Source of the DNA: Lentzea flava
GTDB lineage: Bacteria > Actinomycetota > Actinomycetes > Mycobacteriales > Pseudonocardiaceae
Direction of reading: 5' to 3'
DNA length: 64,000 nucleotides
NCBI RefSeq assembly: GCF_014648475.1
Contig: NZ_BMRE01000006.1
Location: 1 to 64,000 of the forward strand
Within the stretch, counting starts at the first letter, position 1. Each line of letters opens with the position of its first letter. This document shows positions 26,135 through 33,730 of the stretch, piece by piece. A program made the position numbers and the translations under genes. A model generated the notes under the pieces. It was not told where the DNA came from. It ran no database searches and saw only the letters and a list, made by a program, of their open reading frames with translations.

Positions 26135-27093
26135 CATCACTCGACGCGCCACCGATCCGCTGCTTCCTGAGCTATGCCCGCAGGGACGACGTCGTGATGG
26201 ACTTCGTCGGCCCGTTCACCGAGTCGCTGCGCCAGTACGCCTACGCCGACCGCGGCCGCGAACTGGAGATCTTCGTCGACCGCGAGGCGATCGGCTGGGG
26301 CGACCTGGCCCAGCCGACGATCAGGGCGGCCGTCCGCAACGCCACGGTGTTCCTGCCTCTCCTGACCCGCCGCTACTTCGACCGGCCGTACTGCCGGGAA
26401 GAGCTGTTCATCTTCTACAACCAGTCGTTCGTGGACGGCGTGCGTGGCCTGCTGCTGCCCGTGGTGCTCCTCGGCGACGGCTACCTGACCGAGGACAACC
26501 CCGACCTGGCAGCCCAGATCGTCGTCGAGCGTCAGCACCGGCACCTGCGCGAGGCGTGGATCGAGGGCCCGTCCTCCCCTGCGTGGCGGCGCACGATGCT
26601 GGCGTTGGCCGGCGAGCTGGTAGATCGGGTGGAGGCGGCGGAACGAAGCCTGCTCACCGAGCCCTCGTACGAGCCTGACGACGCCATTGCGCAGGTGGAG
26701 CGGTTTGGGCTCGACACCAGTCGCGTGGTGGATGTGATCTCCCAGGTCCTACAGGAGTTCCAGGACGTCCTTGCGACCGTGAAGGACGACCGGACGAGGG
26801 CAGAGTCGTTGCTGCCGGGTGCGTTGCGGTTGCGGGACGAGGTCCGCACCTACGAACGCCGGGTGTTCGAGATCGACCGCCTGACCCGCGCGGCGCCGTT
26901 GCCGATCACCCCCGATGCCTCGGCATTGCGCGACCTCGTCTCCGCCACCGAACAGCTGCTGAGCAGCGCTCGACGGGCCGAGCTGACCAGCGTGCCGATG
27001 CGGCGCGCCATGACCGCGTTCCGCGAAGGCCTGACCACGTTGCGCGGCGCCGTAAACGTCGTCACGTCGTGGGTCGAGTCGCCGGGCCAGTAA
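26131..27093 (+). CDS. TIR-domain protein, probable NAD-degrading effector
   Basis: A 320-residue protein with an N-terminal TIR domain (about 8-150): RCFLSYARRDD at its first strand, LEIFVDREAIGWGD as the BB-loop region and PYCREELF with Cys88 and Glu91. Glu91 is the catalytic glutamate position of TIR NADases. A helical C-terminal half (160-320) has no recognised domain. It is coupled to the preceding membrane-protein gene by an ATGA overlap. TIR proteins of this type act in antiphage defence and conflict systems by consuming NAD or making signal nucleotides. Enzyme activity is inferred from the conserved Glu. Confidence 0.85.
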   Translation: MTSLDAPPIRCFLSYARRDDVVMDFVGPFTESLRQYAYADRGRELEIFVDREAIGWGDLAQPTIRAAVRNATVFLPLLTRRYFDRPYCREELFIFYNQSFVDGVRGLLLPVVLLGDGYLTEDNPDLAAQIVVERQHRHLREAWIEGPSSPAWRRTMLALAGELVDRVEAAERSLLTEPSYEPDDAIAQVERFGLDTSRVVDVISQVLQEFQDVLATVKDDRTRAESLLPGALRLRDEVRTYERRVFEIDRLTRAAPLPITPDASALRDLVSATEQLLSSARRAELTSVPMRRAMTAFREGLTTLRGAVNVVTSWVESPGQ

Positions 27094-27261
27094 CACGACG
27101 ACGCGTGACCGTGTGGATCACTGCTCGCTCGTCAACGCCGGGCCCTGTTGTCCGCCGGTGCGATCGTTCACCAGCTGGGGCGGCCAGTCACTGCGCAAAG
27201 CGCATCAAGGCGCGTCAGCGATCGCCAATGCGAAACCCCAGGCCTGTGACCTGGAGGTTTT

Positions 27262-27296
27262 GTGGGCCGCCAGGGACTCGAACCCTGAACCCGAAG
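27262..27296. repeat. Attachment site copy 1 (left end of element 1)
   Basis: A 35-bp core beginning GTGGGCCGCCAGGGACTCGA and ending CCCGAAG, identical to the 3' half of the tRNA-Lys gene at 49635-49669. Left of it lies an imperfect copy of the tRNA terminator (CCAGG...CCTGG at 27240-27260), probably the original chromosomal 3' flank. Bases 27094-27261 hold no gene I can support. Confidence 0.88.
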
Positions 27297-27484
27297 TTTG
27301 CGGATCTTGCTTCGTAGTCCACTGTGGATATTTGCCGACACTTGACGTGAGCTGGGAACTTGCGTCCACCAGACTTCTTGTTGCATGCGGATCTTTGTGG
27401 ACACTTGATGTCAAAAACGGGGGGTAAGCGGGGGAGTTGATCTCGCTGCCTCGGCCTGGCGTCGAGCCCGTTGCACTGGCGCCG

Positions 27485-27826
27485 TTAGGCGGGCGTAAGC
27501 CTTGTGACACCGTGTACTGCGATCGTTCCGGCGGCAGACGGTGCGCTGCCACCGATCGCAGTCGTGGAGGTCGACGACCGCAACGACTGCATAAGCAGCG
27601 CAAGTGCCTCGGTGCGGATGTGGAAGCGCTCAACCAAACTGTCCAGTGGCACAGATTGCGCGAGATCGAGGAGCTCGATCCCGACGACGACGTTGTGCTC
27701 GTCCAGATCGACGATGATCACATCGCTGAACTCAACACTTCGAGCGACCTGCTCGCTGCTGAACTGCAGGTAAGCGGCACCCGCCTGCTGGTCGATCTCC
27801 AGCGAAAGCTCAGGACTAGCTGTCAT
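27485..27826 (-). CDS. DUF2283 protein
   Basis: A 113-residue protein. Residues 1-60 match DUF2283: an aromatic-Leu strand AAYLQFSS, then VIIVDLDEHNVVVGIELLD. The rest is Ser/Thr-rich and probably disordered. A GGAGGGG site precedes the ATG. It overlaps the upstream DUF4258 gene by 11 bp. The pair DUF4258-DUF2283 recurs in bacterial genomes and has the size and overlap of a toxin-antitoxin module; that role is inferred. Confidence 0.8.
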   Translation of the reverse strand: MTASPELSLEIDQQAGAAYLQFSSEQVARSVEFSDVIIVDLDEHNVVVGIELLDLAQSVPLDSLVERFHIRTEALALLMQSLRSSTSTTAIGGSAPSAAGTIAVHGVTRLTPA

Positions 27827-28052
27827 CGTCGCCCCTCCAAACAGTCGTGATCACGAACTTCTCGGTCTCGCTGTCTCGATCGATCGCGGTCACCACTTTT
27901 AGGCTACGTCCGTTCACGTCGCCGATGTACATGATGCTGTCACCTCCCACAATCCGGGAGTGATAGTTACGCAGACATGAGCGGACGTCACTGTCCGTGA
28001 TGCCGCGGCGTCGCATCCGCTGCCTGGCGTGGTAGGAGTACACCAGATTCAT
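27816..28052 (-). CDS. DUF4258 protein, possible toxin of a TA-like pair
   Basis: A 78-residue protein of the DUF4258 family: YSYHARQRMRRRGIT near the start is the family hallmark, followed by a compact beta sheet (SIMYIGDVNGRSLKVVT). The fold is related to RelE/BrnT-like small nucleases. ATG 28052 is chosen to start just before the motif; an upstream in-frame ATG lies at 28091. It lies 4 bases after the upstream gene and overlaps DUF2283 downstream. Confidence 0.78.
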   Translation of the reverse strand: MNLVYSYHARQRMRRRGITDSDVRSCLRNYHSRIVGGDSIMYIGDVNGRSLKVVTAIDRDSETEKFVITTVWRGDDDS

Positions 28053-28056
28053 AGGC

Positions 28057-28470
28057 TCAACTCGCCGTCTGAGACGGAAACTCGACCTCAAAGGGCACCT
28101 CGCGAGTCACCGTCCCGCCAACTTCCACCTGAATGGTGTACGTGCCTGCCGCCATCAGCGGTATGCCGATTCCAATCACGCTGACGGCGTAGGAGTGCCC
28201 AGCGACAGCCGCAGCATCGTCAGCCCTCACCGCTTCGCCAGCGATCCCCATCAGGAACTGCGGGCCAGTGGAGGGGGCGACAACTCGAGCCGCGAACGGC
28301 GCTGACCGCTCATCCTCTGCAAGCCTGAAGCGAAGGACGAGGAAGAACTGGTGAACAAGACCTGGTGATGACACGCGGACGCGATCAAAGCCGCCGCCAA
28401 CCATGGTCAACAGGCCAGCCTGATCAAGCTTGGCGAACTCCGCCAATATCGCCGTGTCAAGTTCGGCCAC
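28057..28470 (-). CDS. DUF6941-like protein
   Basis: A protein of about 137 residues with an Ig-like beta pattern: ILAEFAKLDQAGLLTMVGGG at the start and a C-terminal AAGTYTIQVEVGGTVTREVPF, resembling the DUF6941 family. GTG 28470 is preferred to ATG 28476 because AGGAGG touches the ATG but lies 6 bases before the GTG. First gene of the three-gene minus-strand set with DUF4258 and DUF2283. No function is known. Confidence 0.65.
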   Translation of the reverse strand: MAELDTAILAEFAKLDQAGLLTMVGGGFDRVRVSSPGLVHQFFLVLRFRLAEDERSAPFAARVVAPSTGPQFLMGIAGEAVRADDAAAVAGHSYAVSVIGIGIPLMAAGTYTIQVEVGGTVTREVPFEVEFPSQTAS

Positions 28471-28602
28471 TGCCATCCTCCTGGGTCGTAGTTGGCTTGT
28501 CGGCGACAACGGCGGAACGTTACATCTCGTTGCTCCATGTGTATCAACCGCAGGTCTCACGCATGCGTGCCCATGTACGCACCCTTGCCAACTGAGGGGC
28601 CT

Positions 28603-28737
28603 CGCACCATCCCGTATGACCTGGCTCGTCCCAACCGCACGTGTCAAGGGGGCACCTGCTCGTCAACGTGATGGTGCGCTGGGTCGGCCCCCTTGACGCG
28701 TGTGGTTGCCCTCGGGGAGGTCATACGGGATGGTGCG
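28603..28737. repeat. Large two-part inverted repeat in AICE 1
   Basis: Outer arms of 20 bp (28603-28622 and 28718-28737, perfect) and inner arms of 22 bp with two mismatches (28632-28653 and 28687-28708) close on a 33-nt loop. It lies in the 570-bp stretch 28480-29050, which has no gene I can support. It is suited to form a cruciform or long hairpin and could be a replication or transfer origin (double- or single-strand origin, oriT/clt) or a terminator. Confidence 0.8.
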
Positions 28738-28836
28738 TGCCCCGGCCCCCGCTGGAACGTGATGTGCCGGCATGTCCCCGCACCATTTTGGAGACCTGCC
28801 CGTCCGGCGAGGACATGCTTTGAAGTCTCCGCGGTT

Positions 28837-29000
28837 CCCTCCGGGGGCCGCTGGCCGTTCCTGTCCGACAACGGTCGACCGGCGCGCATGCCTCGCCCGC
28901 CGCGCTCGGACGCCGGAGGCGGCCTTGGGCGCGGCGGAGAAAGAGGCGCGTCGGTCTGCCGTTGTCGGGTAGGCACCAACGGCCAGCGGCCCCCGGAGGG
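28837..29000. repeat. Second large inverted repeat in AICE 1
   Basis: Perfect 23-bp arms at 28837-28859 and 28978-29000 enclose further paired blocks: CCTGTCCGACAACGG against CCGTTGTCGGGTAGG, then GC-rich inner pairings. The right arm also forms a short CGGCCCCC/GGGGGCCG hairpin next to the end of the YdcF-like gene. Same candidate roles as the neighbouring repeat. Confidence 0.78.
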
Positions 29001-29050
29001 GGCCGCCTTGATGAAGAAAAGAAACTCTGAACACGCCGGTCAAGGTGTGG

Positions 29051-29710
29051 TCACTTGATGAGTCTGCTGGTGTGCCCGGCATCAACGAGGCGCTTGTAGG
29101 CCGCGTCAACCTCGTCGGGTATGTCCTGGGGGATCGCGAAGCCTGCGTCAGCGAACATCGTGATCCGTTGCGTGTCGCCAACGAGCATGCTGATCACGAA
29201 GTCTGCATCCCCAATGCCTGCAACGTATTCGTCGATCGGCGGCCGGTAGGAGCTACAGATGACCTCCAGCTCGGGCCAAACCATCTTGCACGTCGCGTAC
29301 GCCCGGCGTTCCTGGTAGGGGCGTGACACCAAGACTGCCGTCTCAACGTGCAATCCCTTGCTGTGCAAGAGGTCTCGTGTGAACTCGAAGTTCTGAGACG
29401 TGTTGGTGGCTTTGGTCTCGATCAAGATCGCATCGTCTGGGACGCCGTGCTCAAGTGCGTACTCCCGATAGTGCACCGCCTCGCCGCGAGGGAACCGGTT
29501 AACTGTTGTGGGAGCGTTGGCGCCGGTGAAGACAATGAGCGGATAGACGCCTGCGTGGTACAGCTCGACTGTGCGGACTGCCACGCCGATGTCGTGGCTG
29601 CCGAGACCGATGCCGACGTTCGCTGGGCGTACCTCGTGCTTCATGTCGTGGTAGTCCCAGAGGGTCAAGACGTCCGCTCGGTGTTCGTGGGGGATCACTG
29701 TGGACGGCAC
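29051..29710 (-). CDS. YdcF/DUF218 family protein
   Basis: A 219-residue protein of the YdcF (DUF218) family, with GIGLGSHDIGVAVRTVELY, PLIVFTGANAP, an acidic E-T-KATNTSQN segment and VSRPYQERRAYATCK. The family has a Rossmann-like fold that binds S-adenosylmethionine in E. coli YdcF; the reaction is unknown. GTG 29710 follows a GAGGAAGG site by about 10 bases. It lies just after a GntR-regulator gene on the same strand, as in many actinomycete integrated elements, so the two are probably one operon. Confidence 0.82.
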   Translation of the reverse strand: MPSTVIPHEHRADVLTLWDYHDMKHEVRPANVGIGLGSHDIGVAVRTVELYHAGVYPLIVFTGANAPTTVNRFPRGEAVHYREYALEHGVPDDAILIETKATNTSQNFEFTRDLLHSKGLHVETAVLVSRPYQERRAYATCKMVWPELEVICSSYRPPIDEYVAGIGDADFVISMLVGDTQRITMFADAGFAIPQDIPDEVDAAYKRLVDAGHTSRLIK

Positions 29711-29732
29711 GTGGATGGCACCTTCCTCGCGG

Positions 29733-30497
29733 TCAGTCGGGCATCTGGAAGCTATATGACCACTCGAACCTGCTTGCGGCGTGAACTCCTCGGGCGAACT
29801 CGATCGGCACGCCATCCTTGGTGAAGGTGCGACGCTTGAGGATCATCACCGGCTCTCCGGCCGGCAAACTCAAGACGTCGATCTCCTCCGGTGTCGGCAT
29901 CCGGGAGTGGAAGCTCTCCGTCATGTGATCAGGTTCGTAGCCCTGCATGGTGAGCACTGCAAACCCTCCACCAGGCGTCGCCGGTCCTGGCCTTGGATCG
30001 ACAAGCGGTGTGCCTTCAACGTGGATTGGGTTGTAGTAGCTCGTAAGCGTGTGTGTTGGCGTGTCGCCGTCCTTGACCAGCCGTGCTCTCTCGTACACCG
30101 GCGCACCTGTCTCGATCCCGAGCGCTTCGGCGATCTCGGAGTCGGCCTTGATCTGCCGGACGGTGTTGGTCTGGTCGCCAGGCTTCCACTCGCGGCCGGA
30201 GGCTTCACGGTCTGCGGCGAACGCGACCAACCCGAACTTCCACTTGCTCTTTGCGTAGCGCTCGACGCCAAGGCGCTTCATCGCCGGGCGTGGCCGAACA
30301 ACCGTGCCTCGCCTGCGTACCGAGTCAACAAGGCCTTCAGCTTCGAGCACTGACACCGCCTTGCGCACGGTGTTGATGTTGATGCCGTGCTCGGCAGCGA
30401 TCTCGTCCTGCTTGGGCAGCGTCGTTCCTGGCGGGTAGTCGCCGCGCTGGATCGCGTCGCGCAGGACCGCTGCCAGCTCCCGGTACCCGGTGATCAC
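29733..30497 (-). CDS. GntR/UTRA-family regulator (KorSA-like)
   Basis: A 254-residue repressor with an N-terminal GntR winged helix (about 5-75: YPPGTTLPKQDEIAAEHGIN, NTVRKAVSVLEAEGLV) and a UTRA-like ligand domain (about 90-250). GTG 30497 has a perfect AGGAGG site 5 bases upstream. GntR regulators such as KorSA in pSAM2 keep AICE transfer and replication genes off, and this gene is divergent from the transfer operon that starts at 30690. The effector ligand is unknown. Confidence 0.88.
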   Translation of the reverse strand: MITGYRELAAVLRDAIQRGDYPPGTTLPKQDEIAAEHGININTVRKAVSVLEAEGLVDSVRRRGTVVRPRPAMKRLGVERYAKSKWKFGLVAFAADREASGREWKPGDQTNTVRQIKADSEIAEALGIETGAPVYERARLVKDGDTPTHTLTSYYNPIHVEGTPLVDPRPGPATPGGGFAVLTMQGYEPDHMTESFHSRMPTPEEIDVLSLPAGEPVMILKRRTFTKDGVPIEFARGVHAASRFEWSYSFQMPD

Positions 30498-30689
30498 GTC
30501 GACCTCCTCTGCTGGACGCAATAAGTCTATCTCTACCGGCCCTGACCAGCGTTGCGCTGCGGCGCGGTCCAGCGGTCAGCGAATTCGGTGCTGGCGCCGA
30601 AATCAACACGGTCGATGTTGTCGCGCTGGAACGCCCTCAAGCCGTTCGAGAACTCGTCCGAATTAAATTCGAAGAAGGGTGCATGACCG

Positions 30690-30956
30690 ATGGTGGTTCA
30701 GGCGTACAACGCGCACGCGATCAAGAAGTACGGCGAGTTCGTGAACGCGATCAACTTCGCGACGGAGCAGCTCGCCCCGTTGGAGACGCTGATCAACCGC
30801 ATGAAGCCGGGCAACGCGCTGCCGGGTGACTGGAGGGTCCCCAAGCCCGACGACCTGCGCAAGGAGTTGTCCAAGGCCCGCAAGGACTTGGAGGACCTCA
30901 AGGCGCACGCGGTCAAGTACGAGATCGAGCTCAAGTCTCGTGAGTGGAGGGTCTGA
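30690..30956 (+). CDS. Small helical protein of the transfer region
   Basis: An 88-residue, mainly helical, basic protein with coiled-coil-like heptads near the end (DDLRKELSKARKDLEDLKAH). No family is recognised. A GAAGAAGGG stretch precedes the ATG. It is the first gene of the plus-strand operon of AICE 1, overlapping the next gene (TGATG). Confidence 0.65.
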   Translation: MVVQAYNAHAIKKYGEFVNAINFATEQLAPLETLINRMKPGNALPGDWRVPKPDDLRKELSKARKDLEDLKAHAVKYEIELKSREWRV

Positions 30957-31171
30957 TGTCGCAGCAGCTCAACAACGCCCTGGAGGACGTGGGCAAGTCC
31001 ATGTCCACGCTGCGGATCGCTATCAAGGGCATTCCGGTCCGTCGCGAGGGTTTCAAGGGTCTGCACGACCAGTTCGCTCGGTCGGTGGCCACGCTGACCA
31101 CGCACATGTCCTACGCACGCGTGCTGCTCGATGAGGAAGCCGCGGAACGCCGCAAGCGTCGGCGTCGCTAG
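30956..31171 (+). CDS. Small basic protein of the transfer region
   Basis: A 71-residue protein (MSQQLNNALEDV...) of unknown family ending in the very basic tail ERRKRRRR, which could touch nucleic acid. It starts on the stop codon of the preceding small gene and lies 100 bp before the FtsK-type translocase gene. Confidence 0.65.
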   Translation: MSQQLNNALEDVGKSMSTLRIAIKGIPVRREGFKGLHDQFARSVATLTTHMSYARVLLDEEAAERRKRRRR

Positions 31172-31271
31172 TGAAGCCGAGTTCGTCACCTGTTCATCTG
31201 GCAACGGCCGATCACCCCGCGCGGGTTGGTCGGCCGTTGTTGTTCTCTCCCAACACTTTTCGGAGGTTTCG

Positions 31272-32639
31272 ATGTCCAAGAGTTCCCGTGGTAAGTCCGC
31301 TCGCTCGCAGGGTGTTGAGTTCGCGGCGGTGGTGTGGGCGGTGCGTCACCCTGGTTCGGTGGCAGCTCCGTCGGCTCTGCTGGCGTCGCTGTCCCAGTTC
31401 GGCCCCACTGCGACCGGCGTTGTGCTCGGTGGTGCTGCTGCGGGTCTGGGTGCCTGGTACCGGGCTCACCCGGACACCTTCGACACTTACGCGGCCCCGG
31501 TGCTGCGGGCGTGGCGTCGTCGCTGGGCTGGCGCGTACACCGGTCGCCGCTGGTCTGACCTGATGGGCTCGTGCGGTCTGACGCGAACACACCCGCGTAC
31601 CGGGCAAGTCCTGGTGCCTCGGGTGCTGCGGGTGCGGTCGTGGTCGTCCTCGGTGGACACGGTGCGGGTGCGGCTGGTGCACGGCATGTCGTTCAAGGCG
31701 TTCGTTGACGCGGTCGACGACCTCGCCGACACCCTCAAGGCCGAACGGGTCGCGGTCGAACGCTCGGCCCCCGGTGAGGTGGTGCTGATCGTCCAGCGTG
31801 ACGAGCCGTTCGCGCACGTCATCCCCTCACCGGAACTCGCGCAGGACGTCGCCGACGTCGATCCGATGTCGCTGTACATGGGCGAGGACGAGTTCGGCCG
31901 CGAGTACCGCGAACCGCTGTACGGCACGCACTTCCTGCGGGCGGGTGAGACCGGTTCGGGTAAGAACTCGCTCCCTGCGCAACGCCTGCGGGCCGCGGCT
32001 CCGCTGATCCGGGCTGGTCTGGTCCGGCCGTGGGTGATCGACCCGAAGATGCTGGAGTGGGGTTGGCTCAAGCCCATCCTCGCCGGTCGCTACGCGGACA
32101 ACCCCGGTGATGGTCTGGAGCTGCTCAACGACTTCGTGGCGAACATGGAGCGCAAGCAGAAGCGCATGCAACGCGCCAAGCTGCGCAAAGCTCCGGTCTC
32201 CGAAGAGTTCCCGATCGACTGGCTGATCTTCGACGAGATCGGCTACGCGATGGCCTACCAGCCTGACTACGCGCACGCGATCTGTGGTCAGACCGCGATC
32301 ATCGCCTCGACCGGTCGCACCACGCACGACGTGATCGAGGCGCTCGTGCAGGAACCCACCAAGGACACCGTGCCGGTACGCGAGCTGCTGCCGCACCGTG
32401 TGTGCCTGCGGGTCTCCAGCTCCAGCCACCCCGACATGGTGCTGGGTGACGGCATGCGGGCACGCGGCGCGACTGCTGACGAACTACCGCAGGGTGAGGA
32501 GTTTGCCGGCATCGGGTTCGCCCGCGCTCCCAAGACCCGCCAACCCCGCCGCGTCCGCGTTGCCTACACCGACGACGCCCAGTGCGACGAGCTGGTGTCG
32601 TACCTGCGCGAGCCGACCACGCTCCGCGCGGTCTCGTAG
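31272..32639 (+). CDS. FtsK/SpoIIIE-type DNA translocase of AICE 1
   Basis: A 455-residue AICE transfer protein of the TraSA/TraB type, expected to move double-stranded element DNA between mycelial compartments. A hydrophobic N-terminal region (about 35-65) may contact the membrane. The motor has Walker A GETGSGKNS (225-233) and Walker B WLIFDEIG (about 316-323), followed by IIASTGRTTHDVI and a family-typical VLGDGMRARGATADELP. GGAGGTTT precedes the ATG at 31272. The stretch right after Walker A (LPAQRLRAAAP) is unlike the VLWS of the AICE 2 homologue. Confidence 0.88.
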   Translation: MSKSSRGKSARSQGVEFAAVVWAVRHPGSVAAPSALLASLSQFGPTATGVVLGGAAAGLGAWYRAHPDTFDTYAAPVLRAWRRRWAGAYTGRRWSDLMGSCGLTRTHPRTGQVLVPRVLRVRSWSSSVDTVRVRLVHGMSFKAFVDAVDDLADTLKAERVAVERSAPGEVVLIVQRDEPFAHVIPSPELAQDVADVDPMSLYMGEDEFGREYREPLYGTHFLRAGETGSGKNSLPAQRLRAAAPLIRAGLVRPWVIDPKMLEWGWLKPILAGRYADNPGDGLELLNDFVANMERKQKRMQRAKLRKAPVSEEFPIDWLIFDEIGYAMAYQPDYAHAICGQTAIIASTGRTTHDVIEALVQEPTKDTVPVRELLPHRVCLRVSSSSHPDMVLGDGMRARGATADELPQGEEFAGIGFARAPKTRQPRRVRVAYTDDAQCDELVSYLREPTTLRAVS

Positions 32640-32689
32640 CCCTCTCGCGTTCTCTGTCCACTTCGAACCTCACAGGAGGTTTCTTCACC

Positions 32690-33175
32690 ATGCCTGCCAA
32701 CGACAACCGCTCACTGGATCGCATCCTGCGGACGGTGCGCGGACACATCCGCACCCACAACCTGCCCCGGCCGGACCGACTGGTCATCTCCACCCTGTCC
32801 CGCTCGGTGCACGCAGAGTTCACCGCGGGCACGGCGGTCGACCGGTTCGCCGCCGTGCTGCTGTGGACGGCCACCCTGCACGGCAACGAGTTCGGCCTGA
32901 CCTACGGCTGGCGCGATGACGTCCGCCTCGCCGCCACCGGCCGCACCGGCACGGGCATCGGCATCGGCCTGGCGTGCTCGGGCTCGGTGTTCGACCTGGG
33001 CGGCACCGTCGAGGAACACGACGGCCTCAACGGCAGGGAACACCGGTTCGCCAACCTGCCCGGACTGCCCACCCTCGCCGAGGCCCGTACAGATCTCGCC
33101 TCGTTCGACGAACTCGCCTGCCTCGTGGCCTCGGCCCGCTCGGTCGCTCCGGTGGCTGCGGGGGTGGCGGCGTGA
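32690..33175 (+). CDS. AICE 1 transfer-region protein, unknown
   Basis: A 161-residue protein with a basic N-terminus (RTVRGHIRTHNLPRPDRLV) and a Gly-rich middle. I do not recognise a domain. CAGGAGG lies at a good distance before the ATG. Its stop overlaps the GTG of the WhiB-like gene, so the two are coupled. Confidence 0.65.
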   Translation: MPANDNRSLDRILRTVRGHIRTHNLPRPDRLVISTLSRSVHAEFTAGTAVDRFAAVLLWTATLHGNEFGLTYGWRDDVRLAATGRTGTGIGIGLACSGSVFDLGGTVEEHDGLNGREHRFANLPGLPTLAEARTDLASFDELACLVASARSVAPVAAGVAA

Positions 33176-33504
33176 ACCTTCACGACCACCCCGGCTACGT
33201 CGGCACGCGAACGCTGATGCTGGCCCTGTTCGGCCCTTCCGGCACCCCTCCTGCCTGGCGCGCCGATGCCGCGTGCGCGGGGGAAGACACCGAACTGTTC
33301 TTCGTTCCGACGACCACTGCTGAGGCCTTGGACGTGTGCGCGGGCTGCCCGGTCATCGCCCAGTGCCGCGCCGACCAAGTCGATTGGGAGAACCGCACCC
33401 GCTCACGCCGCTTCTACGCCTCCGGCGTCGTCGGCGGCACCACCGGATCCGAACGCAATCAGACCTACTACCCACGCACCACCACCCGGAAGGAAGTCGC
33501 CTAG
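33172..33504 (+). CDS. WhiB-like iron-sulfur protein
   Basis: A 110-residue Wbl-type protein. The four cluster cysteines are seen as ADAACAGED, then DVCAGCPVIAQCRAD (C-x2-C-x5-C), and a turn motif GVVGGTT follows in place of the usual GVWGG. Wbl proteins bind a [4Fe-4S] cluster and act with sigma factors; copies on plasmids and phages can regulate element or host genes. GTG 33172 overlaps the upstream stop. Confidence 0.85.
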   Translation: MNLHDHPGYVGTRTLMLALFGPSGTPPAWRADAACAGEDTELFFVPTTTAEALDVCAGCPVIAQCRADQVDWENRTRSRRFYASGVVGGTTGSERNQTYYPRTTTRKEVA

Positions 33505-33506
33505 CC

Positions 33507-33692
33507 ATGAACGTTCAACTCGTCATTCCCGTCACCCGCAAGACTCCCGCCCGCGCGATCGGCCTCGGCCTGACCGTTTTGGCCGGTCTCGCCGTCATGT
33601 GGCTGCTCGTCGGGCTGCTCGGAACCGCCGTCCTGGCCGTGGAGCTGTTCATCCTCGGACGGCTGCTCCTGCGCGCGGCCAACGGCCATTAG
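33507..33692 (+). CDS. Small membrane protein of AICE 1
   Basis: A 61-residue protein with a short basic N-terminus and one or two membrane segments (about 18-55: GLGLTVLAGLAVMWLLVGLL and on). No family is recognised. It starts 3 bases after the WhiB-like gene and precedes the Spd-like gene. Small membrane proteins of this size accompany spread genes in AICEs. Confidence 0.65.
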   Translation: MNVQLVIPVTRKTPARAIGLGLTVLAGLAVMWLLVGLLGTAVLAVELFILGRLLLRAANGH

Positions 33693-33730
33693 CTCGTGTC
33701 CACGTCAGTCCCGCTAAGGGAGGTGAACCC

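Noticed and set aside
28644-29181. Minus-strand open frames across the large inverted repeats
   Set aside because: They are created by the palindromic GC-rich sequence, and the translations are Arg/Pro-rich with no family.
31944-31971. Non-standard Walker A (GKNS) in the AICE 1 translocase as a sign of inactivation
   Set aside because: TraB/TraSA-type translocases commonly have GKxS (AICE 2 has GKGS), and Walker B is intact, so this alone does not argue for a dead enzyme.
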